A stretch of DNA of 64,000 nucleotides from Jeotgalibacillus aurantiacus (GTDB lineage: Bacteria > Bacillota > Bacilli > Bacillales > Jeotgalibacillaceae), in NCBI RefSeq assembly GCF_020595125.1, contig NZ_JACNMS010000002.1:868001-932000 (forward strand). The letters run 5' to 3'. A program made the position numbers and the translations under genes. Of the stretch, positions 7,502-16,525 are shown one piece after another (position 1 is the stretch's first letter; each line of letters starts with the position of its first letter). The notes below the pieces were generated by a model, which saw only the letters and a list, made by a program, of their open reading frames with translations, searched no databases and was not told the DNA's origin.

Positions 7502-8794
7502 ATGAAGTGGCTAACATCAAGGGAGAAAAAACATAAAGAAGACTTATTAACACTTGCTGAAAAGCAGTCTGTAACGATTACACTGCCAAAAGAAGCAACC
7601 ACTGCAGCCCAGATCAGTATGATCGCTTTGCAGAAAGAAGATCTTCAGGTGCTTGCAGCCTTTAAACCATACGTAACGGAAAACATCGAAGCAATCGTTG
7701 CCAGCTTTTATAAGACATTGGGTCATGAACCTGGATTGCTAACCATTATTAATACCCACAGCTCTATTGAAAGGTTAAAGAAAACATTAACCATTCATAT
7801 TCAGGAAATGTTCAGCGGTAGACTCGATTCTACATTTATCGAAAAACGCCACCGTATTGCTGATGTGCATTTACGTATCGGACTCGATCCTAAATGGTAT
7901 ATTGCTGCATTTCAGGATCTGCTAAATTCCCTGACCGATGTGATTATCGAACTTCCTTTTGGTGAAAAGGATAAGTTTATTCTAATCAAAGCTGTTTCAA
8001 AAATCCTTAACCTTGAAATGCAGATTGTGCTTGAAGCATATGAAAAGAGCTTCCAACAGCAGATTCAAAATGAGCAGGATCGACTTCATGGTCTATTAAT
8101 TACACTGAAAGAAAGCGCAGCTGCTCTTTCTGAAAACAGTAATTCCACAAGCGAAAATGTCAAGCTGATGAAAGAGGCACTGGAGCATCTGGCATCCCGC
8201 GCACAGCAAGGGTCAGGTGTAGCATCCGAGCTTCAGTCCAAAACCGGCGATGAAAAAGTCCGCCTTGATAAAACGAAAGAAGAAAGCGAACAAATTTCTT
8301 CAAAAATGATGACAACGGAAAAAAATATTAAAGAACTTAACAACTTGAACAGTCAGATTTCCGAAGTAGCCAATATGGTTACGTCCATAGCCGACCAGAC
8401 AAACCTCCTGGCATTAAATGCTTCAATAGAAGCTGCGCGTGCAGGTGAGCATGGTAAAGGGTTCGCCGTGGTTGCAGATGAGGTTAGGAAGCTTGCTGAA
8501 AATACAAAAGAATCCGTCGCGCAGGTTTATGATCTGCTAAAAGATACGAATGTTAAAACAAAAACGATTGAAGGATCAATTATGGAACTGAACACTCTTT
8601 TCCAGGCAGAGCGTGACAGCATTCATTCAACAAGTGAATCCTTCAATGGCATTATGGAATCCATGAACCAGCTGAAATCACAAAATACGCAGATGGATCA
8701 GGATGTCAGCCGACTCGTTGTGATGCTTGATCAAATTTCCCAGGAAGCTTCAGGCGTCGCTGCAGCTGCAGCATCACTTGAAGAAAGAGCATAA
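7502..8794 (+). CDS. hemAT: HemAT globin-coupled aerotaxis transducer
   Basis: 430 residues (B. subtilis HemAT 432). The soluble haem protein senses oxygen and signals to CheA for aerotaxis. An N-terminal protoglobin domain spans about residues 30-180. The haem ligand H123 (DVHLRIGL) and the distal residues Y70 and T95 fall at the same numbers as in B. subtilis. The C-terminal half is an MCP signalling domain with the conserved hairpin tip ([19 protein letters not shown]). There is no transmembrane segment, as expected for HemAT. Clear RBS (AAGGAGG) and a sigma-D promoter lie upstream; a terminator separates it from convergent yheA. Confidence 0.96.
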   Translation: MKWLTSREKKHKEDLLTLAEKQSVTITLPKEATTAAQISMIALQKEDLQVLAAFKPYVTENIEAIVASFYKTLGHEPGLLTIINTHSSIERLKKTLTIHIQEMFSGRLDSTFIEKRHRIADVHLRIGLDPKWYIAAFQDLLNSLTDVIIELPFGEKDKFILIKAVSKILNLEMQIVLEAYEKSFQQQIQNEQDRLHGLLITLKESAAALSENSNSTSENVKLMKEALEHLASRAQQGSGVASELQSKTGDEKVRLDKTKEESEQISSKMMTTEKNIKELNNLNSQISEVANMVTSIADQTNLLALNASIEAARAGEHGKGFAVVADEVRKLAENTKESVAQVYDLLKDTNVKTKTIEGSIMELNTLFQAERDSIHSTSESFNGIMESMNQLKSQNTQMDQDVSRLVVMLDQISQEASGVAAAAASLEERA

Positions 8795-8827
8795 GTTTTC
8801 AGAAGCCTCTTTTAATAATAAAAAATG

Positions 8828-8856
8828 AAAAGACCCCATTCGAAAATGGGGTCTTT
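8828..8856. terminator. Bidirectional terminator between hemAT and yheA
   Basis: Perfect stem AAAAGACCCCATT / AATGGGGTCTTT around a CGAA tetraloop. Confidence 0.85.
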
Positions 8857-8865
8857 GTCATTGAA

Positions 8866-9234
8866 TTACTGCTGCGTTTGATTATTTTCCATTGATCCAT
8901 AAAGCTCTTCAAGCGGCTTCATGATCACTTTGTTCAGTTCCTGAATCGTCATACTCATGCGTTGCTCTGCATCCATCAGCTGAGCAATCAGCTCATGCTG
9001 CTGAACAAGCTGAGCCGTTTTCTGCGCCTGTTCAATTTCTTCCTGTGTGATTTCCTCACCATTCATCTGCTTTTGCTGAAGTGAAAGCTGAATGTCACGG
9101 AAGTTTTCAAAAATGCCTTTTGCAGACTCATCGTTGTTTACTGCATCGTACATTTTCTTTAAGTTGTTGAATTCATCACTTTGACGAATTGCACGCTCTA
9201 ATTCATTTGCCTGATCGTACAGATTTACTGACAA
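8866..9234 (-). CDS. yheA: YlbF/YmcA-family protein YheA
   Basis: 122 residues, helical, acidic and glutamine-rich, with no transmembrane segment. The pattern LYDQANELERAIRQSDEF ... AQLMDAEQRMSMTIQELN is typical of the YlbF/YmcA (Com_YlbF) fold, four to five helices that form oligomers. The relatives YlbF and YmcA work with YaaT in RNase Y-dependent mRNA processing and in competence and biofilm development; YheA itself has no assigned role. It lies directly downstream of yheB on the same strand, the B. subtilis arrangement, separated by about 70 bp. Confidence 0.9.
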   Translation of the reverse strand: MSVNLYDQANELERAIRQSDEFNNLKKMYDAVNNDESAKGIFENFRDIQLSLQQKQMNGEEITQEEIEQAQKTAQLVQQHELIAQLMDAEQRMSMTIQELNKVIMKPLEELYGSMENNQTQQ

Positions 9235-9302
9235 TCAAAAAACCTCCCTTTTTAATCACTCTTCCCCTATTCCCTGATGATTCCGTCCTAAACATCAATC
9301 AA

Positions 9303-10442
9303 TCAAAGTCCAGTTAAGAGTACAAATATTCCCTGAACGATTCCGATGAGACCACCGAGCAATGCGCCAAGATAGGTGATCATTTTAAATTCCCTGCGCG
9401 AAATGCCGAGTACAAGCTCTTCTAGCCTAGATACTTCAAAGGAGTCAACCTGTTCCCTGACAATTTCCTGCAGCTTCATTTTTGAAAGAATAGCCTCCAG
9501 TTTTTCAATGAGCAGTTCTTTCAGTTTTTCAGACGCTTTTGGAATTAAATGATTGACAACCCTGTCTTCTAGTGGCTGAATCGCACTGCCTAACGGGCGC
9601 TGCATCCATTCATTCAGGTTGATGCGTTCCTTTAATATGCGCTGCAGACGGACAATCAGATCGCGATCAGTAATGATCGAAAACGCCCGATCCCACTGCC
9701 AGTCCTTGATTTTTTCCCATTCTGTGCGCAAAACCTGTTCGAGTATATCATGTGTGCCATCATGTTTCAAAAATTTTATGATCTCAGGCTGAACTTTATC
9801 CCCAAGAGAGGTATTGCCCATGATCATATTCACCATGCTGCCAAGGGTTCCACGCGTTTTAAGGAAATCATCAATCATTGTCTGAACGCGTGCTTTTCCT
9901 TCATCTGATTCAAAGTAATCGATGCCCTTTTCCAGGATATAATCTGTGACGGTTTCAACCTTGCCATCCAGACGGTCAAGCCATTTCTCCGGGAGCGTCT
10001 CTCTGATCGTTAAAAACATGTACTGATCTTTCAGCTGATCGTACTGCTGTTCAATCCATTGATCCATTGTTTCTTCTATATAAGGAACTGGCGAGGTCAG
10101 ATCAAACCGTTCAAATACATCCTGAACCGTGTCCTCCATATTAAAAAGCTTACCGCTTTCCTTTTGAAGCCAGCGTGTTAAAGCCTGCTCTTTCTCCTTC
10201 GTCAGAAACTTTGTTTTCAGACTGTCGGCTGTCAGCAGGTGATTGACGACCATCAAGCCAAGCTGTCTAGCCAGTTCTTCTCTTCTTTTTGGAATCAGAC
10301 CCGGTGTAAACGGAACCTTCCATTTACCGATGTATACTGCTTTGTATGGCCGAAAAAGCATTTTAATTGCAAGGGAATTGGTGAATCCCCCAATCACCGC
10401 TCCAACAACCATCATAACTGATAGTAATAAAAATATATCCAT
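9303..10442 (-). CDS. yheB: DUF445 membrane protein YheB
   Basis: 379 residues (B. subtilis YheB 377). One transmembrane helix at each end (about 2-22, IFLLLSVMMVVGAVIGGFTNSLA, and 357-378, MITYLGALLGGLIGIVQGIFVLL) brackets a long, largely helical, charged middle. The start motif GGFTNSLAIKMLFRPYK is diagnostic of DUF445. The function is not known, though the family recurs in Bacillales genomes next to yheA. RBS GGAAGGTG supports the ATG. It probably forms an operon with yheA. Confidence 0.9.
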   Translation of the reverse strand: MDIFLLLSVMMVVGAVIGGFTNSLAIKMLFRPYKAVYIGKWKVPFTPGLIPKRREELARQLGLMVVNHLLTADSLKTKFLTKEKEQALTRWLQKESGKLFNMEDTVQDVFERFDLTSPVPYIEETMDQWIEQQYDQLKDQYMFLTIRETLPEKWLDRLDGKVETVTDYILEKGIDYFESDEGKARVQTMIDDFLKTRGTLGSMVNMIMGNTSLGDKVQPEIIKFLKHDGTHDILEQVLRTEWEKIKDWQWDRAFSIITDRDLIVRLQRILKERINLNEWMQRPLGSAIQPLEDRVVNHLIPKASEKLKELLIEKLEAILSKMKLQEIVREQVDSFEVSRLEELVLGISRREFKMITYLGALLGGLIGIVQGIFVLLTGL

Positions 10443-10641
10443 CTCAAATCACCTTCCGCTATACATACAATCCATTCTTTCTCAGTATAGCAGAAACTTC
10501 TTCATTCAAATATGATTATAGGCGCATGACACAATACGAAATAAATAGAAATGGATCTCCTCCTTTTAAATTCACCATATGAGCATTTATTAAAAACATT
10601 CACATGATATACTGAAGGAAATTGGAACATGGGGGTTTATT

Positions 10642-10848
10642 ATGATTCAGCATTTTCAATATAAAAAAATGTATGAAAGTGATTTACCGGGATGGACGTT
10701 TTCATTTACCTATCAGGGGGAACAGATCAGGGGAATTTATCATAAAAACGGACAAATTGAATGGTCAACACCAGCTCCCGTAAAAGATCCGGACAAAGTT
10801 GAAAAGCAAATACATGATCTGATGCTTTTCCACGTTTACGGTGATTAA
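10642..10848 (+). CDS. yheE: YheE/DUF5342 family small protein
   Basis: 68 residues, soluble. MIQHFQYKKMY ... GWTFSFTYQGEQIRGIYHKNGQIEWS is the DUF5342 pattern of B. subtilis YheE, a short protein of unknown function. An RBS (ATGGGGG) lies about eight bases before the ATG. TATACT at about 10606 may be its -10 element, but the -35 is weak. It points away from yheB. Confidence 0.8.
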   Translation: MIQHFQYKKMYESDLPGWTFSFTYQGEQIRGIYHKNGQIEWSTPAPVKDPDKVEKQIHDLMLFHVYGD

Positions 10849-10902
10849 TACCTGTATAGAACATGCTCAATATGCATAACGTATGTGCAGGGGGTGTTTT
10901 CA

Positions 10903-11079
10903 ATGACAAATCATCCGTCTTTTCTGCCCGACACTTCATATGAAGGACGGGACAAAGCATTTTTTGATGTCGACCGTTTTATTAACGAGGGAATGTCAGG
11001 AGGAACTGTTTTCCGATACGGGAAGCAGACAAACATTGAAGAGGCACGTGACCTGGATGCTGAAACACCGCCAAATTAG
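10903..11079 (+). CDS. Small hypothetical protein
   Basis: 58 residues, soluble and acidic, with motifs SYEGRDKAFFDVDRFINEGMSGG and a C-terminal ETPPN. I do not recognise the family. The ATG at 10903 has a good RBS (CAGGGGGTG) at suitable spacing; an upstream in-frame ATG overlaps that RBS. It lies 55 bp after yheE on the same strand and is followed by a strong terminator, so the two probably share a transcript. Confidence 0.7.
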   Translation: MTNHPSFLPDTSYEGRDKAFFDVDRFINEGMSGGTVFRYGKQTNIEEARDLDAETPPN

Positions 11080-11086
11080 ATCATTC

Positions 11087-11125
11087 AAAAGGCTTTCCGT
11101 AAAGTTGATACGGAAAGCCTTTTGC
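11087..11125 (+). terminator. Terminator after the 58-residue protein gene
   Basis: Stem AAAAGGCTTTCCGTA / TACGGAAAGCCTTTT with a 7-nt loop. Confidence 0.85.
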
Positions 11126-11198
11126 AGGTTCATGATTGTTTCTTTGTTAAAAAAATGATACTTTTTTCATAAATGTTTTATTAGAAAAAGGTGATCAC

Positions 11199-12098
11199 TT
11201 GTCAAACGTAAAAAAACTTCTACAGTCAATGAATTCAGCAAAAAAACCTTCAGACCTTAGTGCACCGGAATTTGAGTCTTATTTGTGGTTCAGAGATAAG
11301 GAAACCGAAGAGCTGATCGCATTTAATAAAAATGGGCTAAGCCCAAATGAACTTTCTTTGTTATCTATGCTTTTAAATCCATCATCACCCCCTCCATCCG
11401 GAAAAGCAGATGAATGGCTAAATTTTCTGCGTGACGATTCAGGCAACTGCCCACTGCCAAAAGGATCCAGCTTCAGAATGGTTCAATTCTCAAGCAATGC
11501 TGCTCTCGTTCAGGATGCTGATGAAGCACCACTCGACTATGTTTTCTCTGAACAGGCAGTCATCGTACTGAAAAATGAAAACAGCGGATTTGTCATCGAA
11601 CCGCAAAGCAGCGATACCCTTTCACTGGAAGAGCTGGCTTCAGCATCACAGGCAATTGAAAATGATCTGGAAATCAACATCACATTTTTCGCAGGATCCT
11701 TTCATACTGTTAACGCCGAAACCCGGAGTATGCTTCTGATGGAAATGGACTGGTTTGAACAGCACACCTTCCACGACCACCGTCAGCCCGTACTGTCACT
11801 GTTTGACGTCATGCCCATCAACCTGATCAACCGCTTTTCCGACTTTGAAAAAAACACCCTGTTTTCAGCCATCTTTGAATTATTCGAAACCGAACAGGAC
11901 CTTCCGCGCATCATCCAAACCTTTGTCGAGAACCTTTCAAACGTGAGCAGCACAGCCAAAATGCTCTACATGCACCGGAACAGCCTGCAATACCGTCTCG
12001 ACAAATTCACAGAAAAAACATCCATCGACCTCAAAACCTTCTACGGCGGACTCATTGCCTACTTCGCCTGCCTAGAATGGAACCAGCGCAATGGCTGA
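11199..12098 (+). CDS. PucR-type helix-turn-helix regulator
   Basis: 299 residues starting with TTG, preceded by AAAGGTGAT. The C-terminal 60 residues (NLSNVSSTAKMLYMHRNSLQYRLDKF ... DLKTFYGGLIAYFACLEW) form the PucR C-terminal HTH, a DNA-binding domain also found in CdaR-type regulators. The N-terminal 230 residues match no sensor domain I recognise. It stands directly upstream of msmX; as I recall, B. subtilis has a similar pair (yxkF-msmX), so a regulatory link to sugar uptake is plausible but unproven. A terminator separates them here. Confidence 0.82.
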   Translation: MSNVKKLLQSMNSAKKPSDLSAPEFESYLWFRDKETEELIAFNKNGLSPNELSLLSMLLNPSSPPPSGKADEWLNFLRDDSGNCPLPKGSSFRMVQFSSNAALVQDADEAPLDYVFSEQAVIVLKNENSGFVIEPQSSDTLSLEELASASQAIENDLEINITFFAGSFHTVNAETRSMLLMEMDWFEQHTFHDHRQPVLSLFDVMPINLINRFSDFEKNTLFSAIFELFETEQDLPRIIQTFVENLSNVSSTAKMLYMHRNSLQYRLDKFTEKTSIDLKTFYGGLIAYFACLEWNQRNG

Positions 12099-12102
12099 CC
12101 AA

Positions 12103-12140
12103 TGCCGTGAACCGGGCCGGGCTCCCGCTTCACGGCTTTT
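12103..12140 (+). terminator. Terminator after the PucR-type regulator
   Basis: Stem GCCGTGAA / TTCACGGC with inner CGGG/CCCG, then TTTTAT. Confidence 0.8.
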
Positions 12141-12150
12141 ATGAGTGCGG

Positions 12151-12272
12151 ATTTAACCACTCTTTCCCGGTATTTGACCACTCTTTCGGAGGATTCGACC
12201 ACTCTTTTCCGGTATTCGACCACTCTTTTGATTTATTTAACCACTCTCCTCCGTTATTTAACCACTCTGATT
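12151..12272 (+). repeat. 21-bp tandem repeat array (six units)
   Basis: Six units in exact 21-nt register: ATTYRACCACTCTTTC followed by five variable bases. Half the units read GACCACTCTTT and half AACCACTC. The array lies between the terminator of the upstream gene and the dispersed element at 12344. Open frames through it are spurious. Confidence 0.85.
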
Positions 12273-12343
12273 ACCAGCACGCTAAAGTATGATCTCTTCA
12301 CAGCTTTTTTATATTGCGTTCGGAAACAAAATAACCATTTAGA

Positions 12344-12493
12344 GCGCCGGGAGCATCCGCAGACTCCTGTGGCGGAAAGGAACAGGTGAACGGAGTGAGC
12401 TGATGTTGACTTATCGGACGAGTGGACAGGAAGTTTGCTAGTCCCTGCCCGCTGAAGCTAGACAAAGGAAAGCGGAGGATGGTCCCGGTGCGG
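12344..12493. repeat. Dispersed hairpin-bounded element
   Basis: Terminal arms GCGCCGGGAGCATCC (12344-12358) and GGATGGTCCCGGTGC (12477-12491) pair with one wobble and a small bulge. The interior has the shared GACTCCTGTGGCGGAAAGG block, the module GCTGATGTTGACTTATCGG, and the internal hairpin GGACaggaagtttgctaGTCC. TTTTAT follows. The 12500-12610 remainder before msmX shows nothing else I can identify. Confidence 0.8.
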
Positions 12494-12613
12494 CTTTTAT
12501 AAATCACAATAAGTTCAGGTTCAGCCGCAGACTCTTATGTTCTAAAGGATGAGCCCTGCCCGATTTTTGTCACATTGCCCAAACCCCCCTATTCTTTTTG
12601 TGCACTATGTCCA

Positions 12614-12642
12614 TTGGAAAGGCTTTCATTTAACGCTAAAAT
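12614..12642 (+). promoter_or_regulatory. sigma-A promoter of msmX
   Basis: -35 TTGGAA (12614-12619), 17-bp spacer, -10 TAAAAT (12637-12642); RBS GGAGG about 30 bp downstream. Confidence 0.65.
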
Positions 12643-12681
12643 GAAAGCAGTTACAAAGAACAGCACAATGGAGGAATCAAC

Positions 12682-13779
12682 ATGGCAGAGTTAAAACTAC
12701 AAAACATTTATAAAATCTACGATAAAGAAGTTACAGCAGTAACAGACTTCAATCTTCATATCCAGGACAAAGAATTCATCGTATTCGTTGGTCCTTCAGG
12801 TTGCGGTAAATCAACGACACTTCGTATGGTCGCAGGTCTTGAGGAAATCTCTAAAGGAGACTTCTACATTGACGACGAGCGTGTAAACGATAAAGCACCT
12901 AAAGATCGCGATATCGCGATGGTATTCCAGAACTACGCACTATACCCTCATATGAGCGTATATGACAACATGGCATTCGGTCTTAAACTTCGTAAATTTG
13001 ACAAAGCTGAAATTGACAAGCGTGTTAAAAATGCTGCCAAAATTCTTGGTCTTGAAGCACTTTTAGATCGTAAGCCGAAAGCTCTTTCCGGTGGTCAGCG
13101 TCAGCGTGTGGCACTGGGCCGTGCGATTGTACGTGATGCGAAGGTATTCCTGATGGATGAGCCTTTATCTAACCTTGACGCTAAGCTGCGTGTTCAGATG
13201 CGTGCTGAAATCGCGAAGCTTCACCAGCGTCTTCAGACAACAACGATCTATGTAACACACGATCAGACTGAAGCGATGACAATGGCAACACGTATTGTTG
13301 TTATGAAGGATGGCGTGATTCAGCAGGTTGGATCTCCGAAAGAAGTATATGACAATCCTGAGAATGTTTTCGTTGGTGGATTTATCGGGTCTCCTGCGAT
13401 GAACTTCTTCAGCGGAAAGCTTACTGAAACAGGCTTCCAGGCTGGCGATCAGCTGCTTGCTGTACCGGAAGGAAAAATGAAGACACTTCGTTCTCATGGC
13501 TATGTTGGAAAAGACATCATCCTCGGTGTGCGTCCTGAAGATATCCATGATGAGCCGGTATTTATCGAATCAGCTGCCGGATCTAAGTTCCTTGCAGATA
13601 TCGAAGTATCAGAACTTACAGGTGCCGAGCTTATGCTTTACTCAAAAGTCGGTGGACAGGACTTTGTTGCCCGCGTTGACTCACGTTCAGACATTAAAGC
13701 AGGACAAAAAGTTGAGCTTGCTTTCAACATGAACAAGTGCCACTTCTTCGATGTGGAATCAGAGCAGCGCATTAAATAA
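12682..13779 (+). CDS. msmX: Sugar ABC transporter ATPase MsmX
   Basis: 365 residues. MsmX is the shared ATPase that energises several oligosaccharide importers whose permease genes lie elsewhere, which fits its isolation here. Walker A GPSGCGKS at 37-44, signature LSGGQRQR at 135-142, Walker B VFLMDEP at 155-161, and a C-terminal TOBE/regulatory region from about residue 240 typical of the MalK/UgpC group. RBS GGAGGAATCAAC and a sigma-A-like promoter are present. Codon use is visibly biased to preferred codons, suggesting high expression. Convergent with fumC. Confidence 0.92.
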   Translation: MAELKLQNIYKIYDKEVTAVTDFNLHIQDKEFIVFVGPSGCGKSTTLRMVAGLEEISKGDFYIDDERVNDKAPKDRDIAMVFQNYALYPHMSVYDNMAFGLKLRKFDKAEIDKRVKNAAKILGLEALLDRKPKALSGGQRQRVALGRAIVRDAKVFLMDEPLSNLDAKLRVQMRAEIAKLHQRLQTTTIYVTHDQTEAMTMATRIVVMKDGVIQQVGSPKEVYDNPENVFVGGFIGSPAMNFFSGKLTETGFQAGDQLLAVPEGKMKTLRSHGYVGKDIILGVRPEDIHDEPVFIESAAGSKFLADIEVSELTGAELMLYSKVGGQDFVARVDSRSDIKAGQKVELAFNMNKCHFFDVESEQRIK

Positions 13780-13803
13780 GATGGTTACCCCCTTTAACCA
13801 TAT

Positions 13804-13838
13804 AAAAAGAGAGACGGCCATGATGCCGTCTCTCTTTT
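13804..13838. terminator. Bidirectional terminator between msmX and fumC
   Basis: Perfect stem AAAAGAGAGACGGC / GCCGTCTCTCTTTT with a 6-nt loop. Confidence 0.88.
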
Positions 13839-13857
13839 GAGTTTTTAATCACCGCAC

Positions 13858-15246
13858 TCAACGGTCAATGTTCACCATTTTGATCGGCTGAATCCACTCC
13901 TGGTACTGCTCTTCTGTCACATACCCTGTTTCAATCGCCGCTTCTTTCAACGTGAGTTCTTTCCTGAATGCAAGCTTCGCAATTTCAGCTGCTTTTTCAT
14001 AGCCGATATGGGGATTCAAAGCGGTCACCAGCATTAACGAATTGTTGACGTGACGGTCAATGACCTCAAGGTTCGCTTCAATGCCTGATGCACACTTATC
14101 GTTAAACGTATTCATCCCGTCTGCCAGCAGCGTGACGGACTGAAGGAAATTGTAAATGATCACAGGCTTAAAGACGTTCAGTTCAAAATTACCTTGGCTG
14201 GCCGCAAATCCGATCGTTGCGTCATTACCCATAATCTGTGTTGAAATCATCGTCAACGCTTCGCTCTGTGTCGGATTAACCTTTCCAGGCATGATGGAGC
14301 TTCCCGGTTCGTTTGCAGGAATGGAAATCTCACCGATCCCGCTTCGTGGTCCACTCGATAGCCACCTGATGTCATTCGCTATCTTCATCAGATCAGCTGA
14401 TAAACCTTTTAAAGCGCCGTGAAGATATACGATTTCGTCATGACTCGTCAGTGCATGAAACTTATTATCTGAAGAGTAAAACGGGAACCCTGTCTGCAAA
14501 ACAAGCTGTTTGGCAACGCGCTTACCGAATTCCTCGTGCGCATTAATCCCGGTACCAACCGCTGTGCCTCCGATCGCAAGAGATAAAATATGCTTATTTG
14601 CCTCCTGAATCATCGTGTTGGACCGCTCAAGCATCGCGCGCCAGCCGCTGATTTCCTGTCCGAGTGTCAGAGGCGTTGCGTCCTGCAGGTGTGTACGTCC
14701 AATTTTAATGATTTCATAAAACTGTTTTTCCTTCTGATAAAAGGTATCAGTCAGGTTATTTAATGCCGGGACAAGCTTTCCGCATACCGCTTTATAGGCC
14801 GCAATATGCATGGCTGTCGGAAAAGTGTCATTTGAGCTTTGAGACATATTTACATCATCATTCGGATGAACTTTTTCATCTGAACCCTGCTCTTTAAGCC
14901 AATGATTGGCACGAAACGCAATCACTTCATTTGCATTCATATTCGACTGTGTTCCGCTTCCCGTTTGCCAGACAGAAAGAGGAAAATGATCGTCCAATGA
15001 TCCATCCAGTATTTCGTTACACGCCCGCACGATCGCATCCCGTTTATGTACAGACAATTTTCCAAGATCATAATTAGCCATCGCCGCCGCTTTTTTCAGT
15101 TCAGCAAAAGCATAAGTCACCTCGATAGGCATTTTCTCAATTCCGATCGGAAAGTTTTCCAGACTTCGTTGCGTCTGCGCTCCCCAATATTTGTCCGCAG
15201 GAACCTGAATCTCACCTAACGTATCTTTCTCAGTACGATATTCCAT
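13858..15246 (-). CDS. fumC: Class II fumarate hydratase
   Basis: 462 residues, equal to B. subtilis fumarase. It interconverts fumarate and malate in the TCA cycle. The superfamily signature [11 protein letters not shown] lies at residues 315-325 and carries the mobile-loop serine; [10 protein letters not shown] and the [10 protein letters not shown] block complete the active site. I chose the ATG at 15246 because AGGAGGAGAG precedes it; the ATG seven codons upstream lies within that RBS. In B. subtilis the gene is also called citG. Monocistronic here, with a shared terminator toward msmX. Confidence 0.96.
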   Translation of the reverse strand: MEYRTEKDTLGEIQVPADKYWGAQTQRSLENFPIGIEKMPIEVTYAFAELKKAAAMANYDLGKLSVHKRDAIVRACNEILDGSLDDHFPLSVWQTGSGTQSNMNANEVIAFRANHWLKEQGSDEKVHPNDDVNMSQSSNDTFPTAMHIAAYKAVCGKLVPALNNLTDTFYQKEKQFYEIIKIGRTHLQDATPLTLGQEISGWRAMLERSNTMIQEANKHILSLAIGGTAVGTGINAHEEFGKRVAKQLVLQTGFPFYSSDNKFHALTSHDEIVYLHGALKGLSADLMKIANDIRWLSSGPRSGIGEISIPANEPGSSIMPGKVNPTQSEALTMISTQIMGNDATIGFAASQGNFELNVFKPVIIYNFLQSVTLLADGMNTFNDKCASGIEANLEVIDRHVNNSLMLVTALNPHIGYEKAAEIAKLAFRKELTLKEAAIETGYVTEEQYQEWIQPIKMVNIDR

Positions 15247-15392
15247 GATAATCTCTCCTCCTAACAAACACGTAATACAAATATTGTATCATGGTTAAAG
15301 CGTTTCCACACAAATGAGGATTAGACGGGATTCTTTCCCTGTACGACAATTTCCGCTAAACTTATATGTAGAAAAGATGGGAGGGGATTGTT

Positions 15393-16010
15393 ATGAAAAT
15401 CGCTTTGTTTGGTGCGACTGGACGGGTTGGAAGTGTCATTTTGGACAATGCCATTAAGGATGGTCATCACGTGCAGGCATTGGTCCGGGACGCATCCGCA
15501 GCTGTCAGTCATGATCAGGCAACCTATATTGTGGGGGATGCCTCTGTAAAAGAAGATGTGTTTCGCACCATTGCAGGGTGTGATGCCGTTGTCAGCGCAA
15601 TGGGGACAGATAAAAAAGATGCTCTGACTAAATCAATGGTCCACATTCTTCCTGCCATGAGATCAGAAGGGATCCGGAGAATTGTCACAGTCGGAACCGC
15701 AGGCATTCTTGATTCTAAAAGAGAACCTGGAAAATTCCGATTCCACTCCTCTGAATCAAACCGGAAACTCAGTACAGCAGCAGAAGACCACTGCCGCTCC
15801 TATCTCATGCTGAAAGAGGCAGACCTTGACTGGACCATCGTCTGTCCAACGTACCTGCCGGATGGAGAAAGAATTGGAAAATATCGCACAGAAATCAACA
15901 CCTTACCCGACGAACCATCCAGCATCTCCATGTACGACACCGGAGACTTTACCTACTCTCTCCTATTAAATCATCAACACATAAAAGAACGGGTAGGCAT
16001 CACCTACTAA
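15393..16010 (+). CDS. NAD(P)-binding oxidoreductase (atypical SDR, NmrA/YwnB-like)
   Basis: 205 residues with a Rossmann N-terminus: GATGRVG dinucleotide motif at about residues 7-13 and VVSAMGTDKKD following the fourth strand. The fold belongs to the NAD(P)H-binding atypical SDR group, which includes B. subtilis YwnB and YhfK. No YxxxK catalytic pair is obvious, as is common in this group, so catalytic activity is uncertain. RBS GGGAGGGG precedes the ATG. It diverges from fumC and ends in a strong terminator. Confidence 0.82.
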   Translation: MKIALFGATGRVGSVILDNAIKDGHHVQALVRDASAAVSHDQATYIVGDASVKEDVFRTIAGCDAVVSAMGTDKKDALTKSMVHILPAMRSEGIRRIVTVGTAGILDSKREPGKFRFHSSESNRKLSTAAEDHCRSYLMLKEADLDWTIVCPTYLPDGERIGKYRTEINTLPDEPSSISMYDTGDFTYSLLLNHQHIKERVGITY

Positions 16011-16055
16011 AAAAACAGCCAGTCTCCCCATCACGAGGTGAGACCGGCTGTTTTT
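16011..16055 (+). terminator. Terminator after the SDR-like gene
   Basis: Stem AAAAACAGCC..GTCTC / GAGAC..GGCTGTTTTT with one mismatch. Confidence 0.82.
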
Positions 16056-16139
16056 ACAATGAAACCAAGCAAGCGGCTCAGCCCGGGTTTTGTTTTCCTC
16101 TATCCTTCTAACCAATAAGGAGCAGATAGCATTTATTAA

Positions 16140-16188
16140 GGTGCGGACTCACTCGTAGATTCCTATGAGGAAAGGGTAAGTCTGCACC
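16140..16188. repeat. Short, decayed dispersed element
   Basis: Arms GGTGCGGACTCACTC and GGGTAAGTCTGCACC are still mostly complementary. The 19-bp interior (gtagattcctatgaggaaa) looks like the two ends of the longer element (gactcctgtggcggaaag) with the middle deleted. Confidence 0.6.
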
Positions 16189-16240
16189 TGTTCTCTCTTT
16201 CATTTTCACCAAAGAAGAAAAGTCTGGAAATCTTACTGAG

Positions 16241-16480
16241 GGTCGAGGCGCATCCGAAGACTCCTACGGCAGAGAAGCGACAGGTGAGACAGCGTAGCGC
16301 GGAGCGCTAGCTGGCTCACCGCGCGGCCTTGGAAAAGCGGAGGCGACTCGTCCAGCCCCGACAAGCATAAGGCGAAGATGAATAGAGGGCTGATCTTTGC
16401 ACTCTTTCATCTTTGACTTATGACCTCGAGGGGCTAGTCGCCGGAGCTAGACAAAGGAAAGCGAAGGATGCGCCTCGGCC
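16241..16480. repeat. Dispersed hairpin-bounded element, 240-bp form
   Basis: Arms GGTCGAGGCGCATCC and GGATGCGCCTCGGCC pair fully with one wobble. Inside lie GACTCCTACGGCAG, an apical hairpin GGTGAGacagcgTAGCGC / GCGCTAgctggCTCACC, and an embedded module pairing AGCCCC/GGGGCT, CATAAG/CTTATG and AAGATGAA/TTCATCTT. Its length equals that of the copy at 48825. Confidence 0.85.
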
Positions 16481-16492
16481 CGATTCTAACAG

Positions 16493-16523
16493 AAAAAACG
16501 CCCGGATCACTCCGGACGCTTTT
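16493..16523 (-). terminator. Terminator of bmrCD
   Basis: Read on the minus strand: GCGTCCGGA / TCCGGGCGT followed by six T. Confidence 0.75.
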
Positions 16524-16525
16524 CC

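Noticed and set aside
12077-12389. Frames of 71 and 82 codons with FDHSF or LTTLS repeats
   Set aside because: Translations of the 21-bp repeat array; they have no ribosome binding site.
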